Assembly (NCBI GenBank): GCA_032622095.1
Contig: CP136063.1
Span: 93,229,980-93,293,979, forward strand
Length of the DNA: 64,000 nucleotides
From: Siphonodentalium dalli
Lineage: Eukaryota; Mollusca; Scaphopoda; Gadilida; Siphonodentaliidae
Reading direction: 5' to 3'
A program made the translations under genes and the position numbers. Shown in pieces: positions 25,501 through 40,500 of the stretch; the stretch's first letter is position 1; every line of letters starts with the position of its first letter. Under the pieces are notes generated by a model. That model worked only from the letters and a program-made list of their open reading frames with translations. It was not told the DNA's origin and searched no databases.

Positions 25501-28500
25501 CAGTGTTATTGATACCGGTCGCATCATTCGGCTAAAATGAAACAAAAAACAATTTACACTAATAACCCCATCAGAAGTGTATGTGAATACAGTGTTATTA
25601 ATACCGGCCTTGTCATTCGACAAAAAAGAAAAACTGTTCCCTCTAATAACCCCACCAGAATTGTAGATGAATGCAGTGTTAATGATACCGGCCGTGTCAT
25701 TCTGCGAAAAAAAGAAAACCAGTTAACACCAATTATCCACCAGATAAATACAGTGTTAATGATACCGGTCGTGTTATTCGGATTAAAAAGAAAAACTGTT
25801 AACACTAATTACCCCACCAGCAGTCTAGGTGAATGCAGTGTTAATGATACGCGCCGCGTCATTCGGCTAAAAAAGAAAAAACTGTTAACACTAATAACCC
25901 CACTGGTACATACCATCCTTCGACCATCACTGATATGGAACACAATAAGTGTTAAACACGTTCGTTACTAAATGTATTCCCCAATTCAGTTATAACTCTA
26001 GTAAGTCGATACTTTGTGATGGTCTGTTCAGTGTATGTTCAGGGAATATAGGCAGGCAACACATTATACCAGTGCAGAATTACTCTTATTCATTGAAATT
26101 AATTGTTGAGATAGAAAGTTCAACAAGCGGTCTATGGCATATAATATAGGTTACTAATTTACCGCGGTGAAATGTGCGTTCGATGTACCGGAGTTATTTA
26201 CTTACCGATTGAAGAGGTGCGTTAGATGTGCCGGAGTTAAATGAGTTGAAGATGTTCCCGGCTGTGTCGCACATAATAACGCTGTCGGATCCCTGAAAAA
26301 AAGTAATATGGAATGGGTCATAAAATTCGCCAAATTTTAAAGGGAGTGAAAATTAAATCCATGCAGTTGGGGTCCATATGCCACTATTAAGATGTTGATA
26401 TCACCTGCGTCTGATTGTCAATGCATGCACTTCGGGGTGAACGACGCTTCCTCAATAATAAGACGCTCAGGGTCGATCAACACCGCCCATATGAAAAAAT
26501 ACGTGGGTATAATTATACAACCAAATGTCCCCACGTCATTTGGGCATTTTACAAGGGTACTGTATACCCTTGTATACCATGGTGCACGTACCGAAGTATA
26601 GCCTGATATTTACCAAGTAACGCCACATACTTGTACCAAAGTATACCAAGGCCATTTGGGCATTTTACAAGGGTACTGAACCCAAGTATATACCATGGTG
26701 CACTTTCCCAAGTACACTGGCCCTGTTATCTACCAAATTAAACCCTCGCAAATGTACCCAAGTATATATACCCAGGTTTACCCAGGTCATTTTTTTGGCA
26801 TTTTATAAGGGCACTGTACCCATGTATGTTGCATGCATGAGCGCGAACGCAGACGCATGTAGTCGAATTATCCGGATTTGGGTCATTCGCCAACCGTATA
26901 GACAATCACCACCCGTTATGTATATACAATGCATAAAATAGACGGTCAGGAGTATTACCAATATATACAAACACCAACCATATACTGTATATATAAGCAT
27001 ACAAGGAAACATTAAAGGGTATTTACATCTGCATGTTATGATCTTTGTCAAAAATTGTATGCGAACACGTACATATATGATACAATTAACGTTACCAGGA
27101 TATATTTTTCTAATCACAACTAACCATTTTTTCATCCGTCGAAAAACCGATGGCGACATATCGGTTATTTGCTGAGTTGGCAGTAATCGTGAATTGAATT
27201 ACGTCCCCCACCGAGACCCATTGGATGATATAACCGCAGGATCCACCGCTGCAGTCATGTAAACATCCAGTCGTTTTCCCGCATGCTGACTGGTCGGCGA
27301 AAATTCCCTGCAGTTGATGAAAGGGTTGAGTTAGACGTTACAAATTGGCTGTTTGATGTAACCCGCGGTTCTGCATCGGTGCCGCATGCAGAATGTCCTG
27401 TATTTCAATAATGGTTGGTGTTCTTCAAGAAAGTGATGTTAAAAGCAGTTCTTTTTTAAAATTAATTTTCATAATAATTAAGCATTATCTAGTCGGAAGG
27501 TGATGGTGATGGTGATGGTGATGGTGATGATGAGGATTATGATGACGATGGTCACGACGACAATGATGATGACGATCGCGATCACGATGATAACGACTAC
27601 AACTGCGAATGGTAGTATGCAAGTTATCCCTTTATATAAGGACTAGCTGGTGGACCCGACTTCGTCCGGGCTGTTTCCCCTCTGCTTTTCGGCGAATTGC
27701 GCGATTTGACCTTGAATTGACCATTTTGAAGGTCAAGGTCAGGTCGGGGTCACGATTTGACCCGTCCAAAACACTCACTGGACAAAAGTACCCGTCGAAA
27801 TCCGTCCGGTTTTACCAGATCTGACCTTGAATTGACCATTTTGAAGGTCAAGGTCGGGTCGGGGTAACGATTTGACGGTTTTGACCCGTCCAAACCAAAG
27901 CAGCACCCTTAGAAGGCATCGCAAGGGATGAATTGACGCCGAAGTGATTTCCAGTGACAAAAATGACGATGTCGGAAATAATAACATATCTTGAACTCGG
28001 TGGTCGTAGAATTCGATTTTTCATGGGAAAATGGACAGACTCCACACTTTAATTGTATTAGGCAATCATCGAAGAGACATAAACGCATTTATTAACAATT
28101 TTGCCAGCCTTGGGAAGATTCGTAGAAGCGAGTTCTATGCAATGGAAATGCATGCATATTTCCTATGTAACGGTTTAACAGTGTCGAAACGCTCTTTATC
28201 AATGACACTGCGGATACGAACGCTCTTTAACTGTCACGCGATTAACTCATGAACTACCCATTGCGGTGGCGGGGGATTTGAGAATGAGTGCTCTTACGTT
28301 CTCAGAAGCGGTGCGATGACATTCCATCTGGGATTTACCCTTAGATAGGAAGTTTGGGCTCAATCCGTCCGACAGTTTTCCCGGCCATAGCTAACAGACA
28401 AACAACAAACAAACAGAAGTCCCAAAATATATATTAGATTAACTGTCATGTGGACTGTTTTTATGGAGATGTGACCGTGAGGTAAGTGGTCATAACTTAT

Positions 28501-31500
28501 GTAAAACCCGAAGGGTTTTACATACAAGTTATGACCACTTACCTCACGGTTACATATCCATAAAAACAGTCAACATGACAGTTAATCTTTATATTTATAT
28601 ACATTTAGCGAGTAAGCCACTTTTGTAAATGTATTTAAATCGAAAAGTGTATCGTGACAAAACCAGCCCAAAATATCCCATAGCACCCTTGGCAAAAGTT
28701 AACAGGAACAATTTCTTTATATTGAAACCTGATGATTTAATTTAAGTCAATCCTGCGCGAGTCCAAATGCGCCCAAAACATTACGCGTTTTTCTTTCCGG
28801 TATCGATGACGTATCGATGTAATTATGAGCTTGCAGTTATGAGCTGTTGCGCGTTCACCGAAAAATAACTGCAACTAGTCACGTGGGCGCCGACCAATCG
28901 AAATGCTGGATTTAGTGATAATCACACTTAGTATGTAAATATATATATATAATAGCATAGTGTGTTATCCCAATGAGTGGAGCCTCGCCAAAAATCATAC
29001 TTCTAACGAGCTGAGATAATATTTATATATATATATATATATATATATACTAGCCGATGAGCCTGACGTTGTCCGGGCTATTCAAAAACCAAATTTAAGT
29101 CGATAGCTATTCAAAAACCAAATTTCAAGTCGATAGCTCCACCCGTTTCCGAGATCTGGTCTGCGCATGCACGAAGCTGGCGTCGCACGGGCTCGGCGAC
29201 CCGATAAAATTCGTATCCGGGACAAGATACATTCACAAAGCAAATTTCAAGTCGATAGCTCCACCCGTTTCCTAGATCTGGTCTGCGCATGCGCGAAGCG
29301 GGCGCCGCACGGGCTCGGCGACCCGATTGTTTTGTTTTGTTTTTGTTTTTGTTTTCAAAGAAAAATCACTTTAGCTATTCCGGTTATCTCGTATGAAATA
29401 CCACAAAGAGACACACAACTGCATGTACTCATTGAACAATAATATAATAAACCCGAATGGTGTGTTGGTACCGTCGATAATGACAGTACATTCAAAAAAA
29501 ACTTCAGCCAAAAATTCTTGATGTGGAAGTGGCATAATAATTCATACTGTTACTCTTCGATTGAGTATTTGATTGTCGCCCCTTGATATAGCAATGTTAG
29601 CGCTGTTATAGCTATAGGATAGCTGCAAGCCTTGAAATAGGGTGTCTGTCATTTGCAGAATGAGGTCCCCAGAGGGTGAATTTAGTGATGCTACCCCGCA
29701 TAGCGGCTAGCATCACCAAATCCACCCTATGGGGACCTCATTCTGCTTACACCTCAGCAGAATGAGGTTCCCAGAGGGTGAATTTGGTGATGCTAGCCCG
29801 CTATGCGGGGTAGCATCACTAAATTCACCCTCTGGGGACCTCATTCTGCAAATGACAGACACCATATTTCAAGGCTAGGATAGCTGATCTCAAGCTACAC
29901 AGATCAGATCTTTTTTAGCGACGGCACGTATATTGGACAGGTTACATGGTAACGTATATACTAATACAAATGTGTTGTGACCTGAAATATGGATCCTTTT
30001 TTTAAAATTGTTTGGCCAAATAAATTTATCAGATAATTGATGTTTAGAAAAATGCTGCAACGACCAGCTCTTTCTTTTACGTACCAGTTTCTTGTATTTG
30101 TTGAAGTCAAGCTTTTCTTCCGATTCCTTCTCCACATCGTGTTCTGTGGCGGCCCCTGTTTAAAATTTAACATATATCAGTGATATGTATAAAACTAGGT
30201 GTATTTTCTAATCACCAGATCACATAATATACATTTTCCAGGATTACATTATATCTAACATATTCCATATTATATAAGCCCCAAAACATTGTATTATGAA
30301 CTTATCCAGTCAAATAAACTGTGAACATGTTGTTTTTTGTCCAGGTACTGACGTGTGTTCTGTGCTTAATTTCAGTATGGTCTTTACTGGCAGTTTATTA
30401 TTCTCAATGGAAGGGGAATAGTTTTATCTCTTATAGTTGTGAATTATGATGAATTATGCAGCATGCTGGGGTAAATAACGGAAAAGTATTGTGATGAATC
30501 TGAGAATCTTTATTATTTTGTGTACAATCCAGTATAGGCCACATCTCTTCCGATTTCTGGTGGAATATACATATTGTTGGTTCCTCTTCCAAATGGTATA
30601 TAATATGAAATATGTTGTTGCTTCTCGGTAATGACCAGTCGAGCACAGCACAAACAACCATGACATGGAGATTATCCCATGTTAAAATTTTCCACATGTA
30701 TCAGATTATTTTCCGAGGGTTGTGAATTTTTATATTGGTCAATTATCATCCAATGCGTGCGAAATCAGTCTTCATTCCACTTAAATGTCCAAAGCAGACA
30801 TCACACCAGGGGGTCTGACAAAAAAATCCGCACACATGGCCGGGTGGCCAAAGGTTTGGGTGTTCCGGACCCCAGAAATACATGTTTTCCGGTGCTTGCA
30901 ACTTTTTTCCTAATGGTTTTTTTGGATAATTATAGACAAACAATGAGACTGTTCTATTGTCCAGTAGAAGCCTAAATAACACTATTTTGCTACATGTAGG
31001 AGGGTGAATACATATGTTGCAATACCATGGTGCTTTAATTTGCTTTAGATTAAACCGAGATCTCAAGTCCATATAACATCATGTTCAATAATTTTTGAGG
31101 GAATGATTTATTATTAAAGGTACTCAATCCGATCAGACGCTACTAAATTACTATTTCTTTGGCTTCGGGTGTAAAAAATATTTGATTCGAGTCGAGGAAC
31201 CCACCCATCAAAGCTCAGATTGATTAGATATCGATGTTTGAAATGTGCTATTTCTATTGTTTGTGGCCCAATCCTTTCGAGGACCACGTGCTAAAAACGA
31301 ACAAATTGCGGTTGTAAGATGGATAACTCTAAAATCAAGTGGTTATTATTGTTAATAGTAACAACTTTATTTTAGAGTTATCCATCTTACAACCGCCATT
31401 TGTCCATTTTTAGCACGTGGTCCTCGAAAAGATTGGGCCACAAACAATAGAAACAGCACATTTCAAACATCGATATCTAATAAATATGAGCTTTGATGGG

Positions 31501-34500
31501 TGGGTTTCTCGACTCGAATCAAATATTTTTGACCCCCGAAGCCAAAGAAATAGTAATTTAGGGGCGTCTGATCGGATTGAGTACCTTTAACTCGAGAAAT
31601 ATATAGCAAAATATATATTAGTATAAAAGTTATCCTGTTAATATATAATGAACATCGATCCTGGGATAACTAGATGTGCTCAACTAAATAATGACCCAAT
31701 TTATGCAGATTGATGCATATGATAAGTATTAATGCTAATTCCATTAGTGATATGAAACCAGGTATAATCAGGATGTTTTCAATAGCAGCATAAAGCAGGG
31801 AAGAATACTCTGTCTAAATATCCACCCATTTGACCATCAAAATAGGGGTAGTCAAATACATGCATATGTACAATTATTTTCTTCACAGCCAAATGTCCCA
31901 ACGAATAATAATCTTAATCCGAAACTAGTAGACCCTTTTCGCAAAGGATTATCTTTGCTGGTGTTCTTCTCTAGATCCTCGCCGCTTTTACCTCTTATTA
32001 TAGAAAACAGACATATTCGCTTCCGCTTTAGATTGTATAAAAACACAAGCTAGAACAATCAATTTGCAGGTAACACATTTAAATAAATATTGTATGTGAA
32101 TAATTGTTACTAGCACTCGAGATCATCAAATGTGTACCATTCAAGTGAGTCAGACCTTTGAATAACAATTTTAGTTGCAAATTAGCAAAATCAAATCTTT
32201 GTCAAGCTACACGATTAACAGAGAAATAACTTTATCTGCATCAAATATTCTATCACTGACAGATATACATTAGTCAGCATTAAGGGTGACGACTAAACAG
32301 TTTCAATTGTCAATATATTATTAAAAAGTTTCTATAAGTGTACAAATCCTGGAAAAATGGGGGTGGGTCCCAAATTTGTCGGGGGATAAAATATTTTGTT
32401 TGCATGTAGGGTGGTGGTGGGTCCCTGGTTGGGTGGCATTTTTATTTTCAGCCCTGAGTGTACGGAATGTTTGTTTTGTTTTGTTTTTGTTTTTGCAGAC
32501 CCCACCACCACCTGATCACACAGTATTTTTTATTACATTTAACCCACCTTGGCTCACGCACGTCCGAAAATGAATTTTTGACCATATTGGTAGGGTATGT
32601 GCGTATATGCCCCCCGAAGTGACGTCCCGTTACAAGTGGTCACCATCGTATGTATTTCATATTGGTAAGGTTTCACTCAATCTTTCAAAGTGATTGGTAT
32701 ATGGTTAGGGTACGTTCATACGCTAGCAAGTTTGCACGGTATGTTTTGGGGGCATTTCGTCATAGAAAACCACATGGTGCCAGAATATGAACGGAAACAT
32801 GCACATAGCATGCATCTTTACCAAAGCTAACGACATGAGAAGTAAAATATATGTAGTTCCACTTGTAACGGTGCTACTGTAATTTGCCTTCAAATACCTG
32901 TATGATTGATTCTTGCGAGATAATTGCACGCTATTTTCAGGCAAATTCCGGTAGCATGGCTACAGGTGGAACTATACAGAGATTGTACTTAGCACGTAGT
33001 TAGATGTGGTACAGGTACATCTTATATGTTGATTTCCGTTCATATTCTGGCACCATATCGTTTTCCACGACAAAATACCTGCAAACCATACCGCGCAAAC
33101 TTGCCAGTGTATGTATGATGTATATGTACCCTTAACCCGTATATGCTGTGTGAAAAGGACCATTTCGTAAACAGTAATGTGTTTGTGATTTTTGAATTTT
33201 ACAATTTTTCAGTGAAATGACACCCAATCAAGCACAAATCTACTAATATGGTCACCGTTAACGAACACAGTCAATCTGATCATGAGGAGCACATGTGCCA
33301 AATTTCATAGCAATTGAACCCATATCTTTGAAAATATGGCCTAATATATTGGGTTGGATGACTTTTTGATGTGTTTATAACAAAATGTGAGCGTATCACC
33401 ACGCAGAGGAAATCTTCACAAATTATTATTTAGAAACAAAACAAACACGACTTTCAACTATTACATATATAAACTCAAGACTGACTCGGGGAGGGGAGCA
33501 ATCGGTGATATGTACATGTACATATGTTCAACTTGCTTTTGGTAGTCATGTTGCAATGCCATTATTCTTGATTTATTTTTCAGTGTAATAACAAACGGGA
33601 GAGGAGGTACTCATGAGTGAGTCAACACTTGTCCTCCAATCCCATTGTCTGTATAAAAATGTATGTGTCATTTCCTATGTGTTATTGAATTAGACGAATA
33701 AACTAAAAATAACATCTATGCTATTAGTGGTCAACTACGTGTATATACTGAGGTACAGTCGAATGTGTATATTTGTTTCGTCCGTATTTATGTTTTGAAT
33801 AATAGACACGTTTCATATAATGAACGACAACAGATACTTATTACGAACATGTATGTATATAACAGGTATGTGTATAACAGGTATGTGTATAACAGGTATG
33901 TGTAGTCGTAATTTGTTCAGACGGTCCAAAAACCTTTTCGCAGAAATGACGACTGCGAGTCCGTTTGTGAGACAATCGTGCTTGCCACTCGCAGTAAGGG
34001 GATTACGGGTCTTCGTGTCGTGATTATGTTGTACTTAATTATGCTGTTATCAGGTCATAGCTTAGAGCTTTGTGTTTCGCAAGATTATTGTGTTTCACGA
34101 CAACGAATGATTTCATCATCATCATCATCATCATCATAATCATGGAACAAGTCTTTCAAGGCTGTCCAAATTTTTATAAGAGACACATCCCAGGATGAGA
34201 ACATACTAATTTAAATATGCAATCAACGTCGTTTTCGATGCATCTATCGGCGTATAGAAGTGTCGGATGCCGAATTACATACTGTATAATTTCGCGAACG
34301 ACGTTGATTGCTTATAATTACGACAATCCGCATATTAGTTGGTGATTAAACAAGTTCTTTTTAAAGAAACTATATTAAAAACACTAAAATGGTAAAACTA
34401 CCCAAGTGATATTTGTATCTGGACTCAGCTGCTCTTTTAACCGAAATGGGAATTTGGGTCGAGAATAAATTGGGCGACCGACCGGAAGTTCGAGATGAAC

Positions 34501-37500
34501 ACACACAATTCGATCGCTGTTTCCGACATTCCAACTACACAAAAGCAAGAGACCACACCCGTAAACTATTAAACTGTACTTGCTGGTGTAAATTTCACTT
34601 ATTTAAAACGATTCTAGAACATGTATTGTCATAAAGGCAATCCGATTCGATAGCAATTCCGAAGCGGTGTTCCCAAACTTCGCCATCGAACAAATGTGGT
34701 CTCCGGCGACTCGAAAAGTAAACAATCGCTACAAATGTGCATTCTATGCTCTCATGGCCACTGTCATGTCATATAAGAAAACTAAGATGCATGCATCAGG
34801 TCACCCATGAACTATTTAGCAATAGAATAATTCAGTTCGGTTGCGGTTTCACAACGTTACAACTGACATACGATTACACAAGACACACCTTGAATGTGGA
34901 ACTGTGTAAGAGTGAATATTAATGTTCTAAATCCCATGTTTCACCTTTAGTTGTGATTGGGGGGGGGGGTGTCGTACTTTATTAACACGCAAGTAGTGTA
35001 ATTAAGTACGGGTAATTAGAAGTAACAAATCGTTTAGTTTCTATCGTATCGACTGAAAGGGGTGAGCAGATTATTGGTGATGAATGTTCTCGTTAGCTGT
35101 CAATATAATATGCATATTTGCCCCGTTACGTTTATACACTGTAGCATTGGCGGGCCAGAGTGTGTTGACATGTTAATTGTTTGGTTCATTAATAACAGAT
35201 CAGCGGGGATTTGTCGTGAAAACGTACACGTATACGTGGAAATATGCTACGGTTACGGTTAAATTAATGGTTCTTCTATTACACCACCGTGTATACTCGG
35301 TTTAAATAGGTATATTATATAGGGACGTGTGCTCAATTTTGGTGTGGACCGATGATCGAAAAAACTAAATCGGAGGTAAATGTCGCAGGCCGGAGGACCA
35401 TTTTTTCAATAATTTTTAAAGAAATTGAGCAGTTGCAACAGAAGCAGCAAAAAAGGGTGTACAATTGGCAAATGATGAGGGGCGGTGTGATGTGTAACTA
35501 GGATTGAAATTAGATATGCAATTTGGAGATTATTGGATGAGGGATGTTATATTAATTATATGAAAGGGACGAGAGGGTTTAGTTGTCGAAAATATTTGTT
35601 CCAAACACCGTAAACAGATCAATATTAAAACGCATACATTTTGGTTCAAATATACGATCACTATCCCTTAAAGGAATACGGTCCTGAAAAAAACAATATT
35701 ATTTTCTTTCAATATACCGATAATATATATATAAAATGTCCATTGGGCGCATATAATCTAATATTCGGCCGCCAATCGTTATTTTTATAACGATTCAAAA
35801 AAATTCCGAAGTTAGCCGAAGATTTTGTTGTAGACGAAGTCACGTGATCATCAGCCCGATCACGTGATTGTCACATGTAAACAGAAGCATAGCACGTGAT
35901 CGATCACGTGGTAACTCATTGACAACGCATAGATACGCGACGGCGGTATTTTAAGTTTGCATGTAGTCGATCGCGGCCTTTGACGATTGTCGCGTTATCA
36001 CACTGCGAATGCAAAACTTCGCCGAAACATCGCCTTTCTCGTAATTAAATGTCGATCTTTATCGTGTTATTATTACTATTATTATATGTATCGCGATGTG
36101 TTGTTACTATAAAGCCATGCCCGTATATTATTCAGTTTTGCGCGCATTTATCTATATAAACGCGTGCTCGTGTTTATATATATTTTTTCGTTACCGGAAT
36201 AGTCCAAGTTATATTATATATGCATATCAAGATTGCATATATACGCGAAGACTTGCACAGTTATTAGGCAATTATCATCTCGTAAACATTCCAATTTCCA
36301 GATGACATTAGTCGTGTGTCAATAAAGAGCGTTTCGTTTTAATTATCGTAACGCGGTAAAACAACACACAATTGGTTTATTGCTGTCGGATTTAATCAAT
36401 TATAATCAAGTCATTCATTACCAATATGATATGTTCATTTTTCCTTGGTTATGAATCATGTAATTATTTGGGCAATATGGTGTTTATATATATTTCGGAA
36501 TATTGCTTCCCCCACCCCAAAACAATCTAGCCGACTGTCACTGGTGGAAATTCACTACATCTATGCATCGTTATTTACCTATTAAATTAGCACTCTAGCG
36601 ATGCGGTCTATTGAATATCCAGGTCATAAATCGACCTCTATGTGGCAATTACGCATAACAATAGGGTTATAAACATCCAATCATATATAACACTTTTTGA
36701 AGGAGGGATAATAATCCGGTTTAATATGGAATCACATATTCAAGTGCTCTTTATTCGCAATATATCGTAATAGTGAACGCTCTTTATTGCGTCAAGGTAA
36801 AGGGACTCGACTTAGAACAGTTGTCATCGTGATTTTTTTTAATGATTACACCAATACAGGTCAATACATGTACACGAACTTCCGATATGCATGCTTTATA
36901 TATCCTTCCAAGTCATAGCAATTTCCGCTTTATTAAACTCTTTTTATTCGTACCATATTAGGAAAACTCTTAACATGGAACGCTCTTTATGGAGCCATGG
37001 TGAAGGAAATGGGGAATCGACTAAGAATAGTTGTTATCGTGATTTATTCAACATACTCTCCACTTTAACTGCAATTGTATGTATTCGTAACCATGACTGA
37101 CTTGTCAAATTAAACGCTCTTTATTTGGTATATGTAATCGGTTTCTGATGATTGCGCAACGGGTTTCCCACAGAAATGCCGCCAAATGGCACGTAAACGA
37201 ACATCGTTTGGAAATGAATACAGCATTATACCTAACTGAGAGTCACTAGACCGGCCACAGCCGAAAACACTGCATTTATATGGCAATTTTACGAATGAAT
37301 GATTGTAAATACGGGACACTCGGGGCATATATACGGAAAATTAAAACAACATCGTGAACACGCGCCCGAATAGAGTTCACATGCCTGCTCATGTTTTTAT
37401 AAGCTTTATTTTTGACACGAAAGTGTTACCTACCCCGCTCAATCGGCCTTCTATAGTTTTTTTGTCAAAACAATAACTTTCCAAACAGCGCTTAAGACAA

Positions 37501-40500
37501 ATCACAAGTGAATATAACTCACCGCGCGATGACAATTAACCATGTGTACACAATGCTATTGATATGCCCCGCAGTAATTCCATCACGCTCACGAGCTGAT
37601 GTCTATTCCGGATTTTCCATCGTCATATAGGTAGACACAAATAACTCCGATTTCGTGTTTTTAATTAGTTTACCTCGCTTGACGTCATGCGAGGTTTTGC
37701 GACGGAGATAGCCGACAACCGGTGGCGGTATTATTTATTTATTTCTCGGCTTAATTATTACGCGATTTTTATGGGACTTGGATTATTGTGATCACAATAG
37801 GGGTGGCTTTCCGATAGAGTTTTGTTGTTTCATGAGCACTGTAATCCCTTAAACATCATGCTTACATAAAGACCTACTAAATTTTACCTAAACAAGAGTC
37901 TGATTGTGTTATAGAAGGCAGCATAATGCTACTGGCTAATCACACACAAATGGTATAAACGCTCTTTATTATTTCCAAATAAGGAATTGAGCAACAAAGA
38001 ACGCTCTTTATGTTTACCATCATAATATAAAGAAACACCAGGAAAGTAACTTTTTATGCTTTGTTTACATAACAGTCGGCAAATTTACGACTATAACATA
38101 ATGTTTATGAGATATTTCTCATTTGTATATTAACAAAGTCTGTCTATATTTGAATATTATTTCGTTTGTAGCGGTGGAAATATGTTCACATGATACCCAC
38201 CAAGGCCTTCATACCTTTAAGGTATACTACAACTGTTTTTCTTTTCAATAGCAGAATACAGAATGCTATTAAGAAGTGACACAAAACACAGAACATTTGT
38301 TTTAATTATAAGTATTAAGAAGTGAGAGATATGTGAGTCAAGGAAACCAGTAACGAAAGGCAATATTAACATGATTTGTCAGAGAATAATTGTTTACGTT
38401 CCAATGAATATGTACTGGAAACAAACTGTCTGTACCAGACTTTCATAAACACAAATTATGTATTAATGATCATTAATGGTGTAACGACATATTTCGTTCT
38501 TTAATGTCTCAAATGAAAGTGTCAATGACACTGTAGCTCAACTTTGAGAAGAAGTTAAATTTGTGTGATGAGCAATGAATGGAAAGATTTAGAATTGAAT
38601 TTGGAAATCCAAGATGGCCACTGGCAGCCATGTTTTTTTGTCGGAATGTCCCCAAAATGACTCATTCTCATCTACATTCCAATTTCAACAGCCATGAAAA
38701 ATTTCATGATGATCAGACTAAAGGTACGACCTGTAGCCCGTGCTAAAGGATTTAGTCATACAAAGATTAAAATCCAAGATGGCTGCTGGCGGCCATGTTT
38801 TTGGGTCAAATGATCCCAAAATGACTCGTTCCCATCTACATGTCATTATTAACATTCTTGACAAATTTTATGATGATCAGACTGAAAGTACGACCTGTAG
38901 CCCGTGCTAAAGAATTTAGTCATACAAAGAGTAAAATCCAAGATGGCTGCTGGTGGCCATGTTTTTTGGCGGAATAACCCCAAAATTACTCGTTCCCATC
39001 TACATGTCAATATTATCATCCATGACAAATTTCATGATGATCAGACAAACAGTACGACCTGTGGCCCGTGCTAATGGATTAAATTTTGAAATCCAAGATG
39101 GCCACTGGCGGCCATGTTTTTTGTCCGAATGACCCCAAAATGACTCGTTCCCATCTACATTCCAATTTCAACAGCCATGACAAATTTTATGATGATCAGA
39201 CTAAAGTTAAGACCTGTAGCCCGTGCTAAAGATTTAGTCATATAAAGACTAAAATCCAAAATGGCTGCTGCGGCCATGTTTTTTGGCCGAATGACCCCCA
39301 AAAGGACTCGTTCCCATCTACATGTCATTATTAACATTCTTGACAAATTTCATGATGATCAGACAAACATTACGAACTGTAGCCCGTGCTAATGGATTGA
39401 ATTTTGAAATCCAAGATGGCCACTGGCGGCCATGTTTTTTTTCCGAATGATCCCAAAATTAATAATCTGGTCTAAATGTTGATGTCAACAGCTATGACAA
39501 ATTTCATAATGATCCGACCAAAGGTACGACCTGTAGCCTGCATTGTTGACGCCTTACGTACACACATACACACGGACGACAAAGCCATGGCAATAGCGCA
39601 AACTTTACAATTTAACGACATTTTCGGTCTTTAACAGTTTAATAGGGGCCCCCGGTGGTCCAGTCGGTAGAGTGCCAGGTGGATTACGTCGTCCCAGGCC
39701 GTCCAGCGCTGACGAAGCTGGTTCTAACCCCACCATAGGGAGGGTGACCGGAATCGTGTATCTGGGCAAGTTTGTCAATTGCTTTCCGGGGGTCGGTGGT
39801 TTCTACACGCAGTGGAACAACTTCCCGGTGAAATTGAGCCTCTGCGTGGTCTTTCCTCCACCCGTAAAATTGACAACGTCGTGTGTGGCCTAGCGGCTAG
39901 AATGACGATAAACCCTAATAAACAACAGCAACAACAATTAATAGTTTAATGACATTTTTCGGTCTTTATAATATCTCAAGATATAGGGGGTATTTGGATC
40001 TCTAGTTTAACGACATTTTTCGGTCTTTATAGTTTAACGACATTTTTCGGTCTTTAATATCTCAAGATAGAGGGGCCCTTAGGGGGTATTTGGATCTCTA
40101 GTTTAACGACATTTTTCGGTCTTTGATAGCAAAATGGAAGAAGTACATATTTGGAAGATGTGGTGGCCCTAAAAAGGAAAGTTGTTTGGTGGTCTTGAAA
40201 TGCAGTTTTTCTTAACAGTCTTCCTTGATTAAAGTGATGTGAAACACTCCGGCAGACACCGGGCAGAGTGATCAAATAAATAGAAATTAAGAATAATCTT
40301 TCTCAAAGTAGTTATTTGTTACGAATATTAATCCAAATGGATTTTACACAACGTCATTCTTATATATTAGTTAAATGCAATGACTCTCGATGGCAAAATG
40401 ATTTTTGTTTAATTACAGCCGATAGTTGCGCCCCGAATCGAGATGTAAATATTTACAATTTGGAGTAGTTCAGACGATGTTCTATATGAAGTGGTGCGGT

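Noticed and set aside
30431-30697. 88-codon minus-strand open frame near the linker exon
   Set aside because: No domain recognised, no fitting splice sites, and no counterpart in the duplicated DOMON cassette.
39644-39730. tRNA gene
   Set aside because: A and B boxes are present but no complete cloverleaf, and the unit continues into a SINE body with tail and target duplication.
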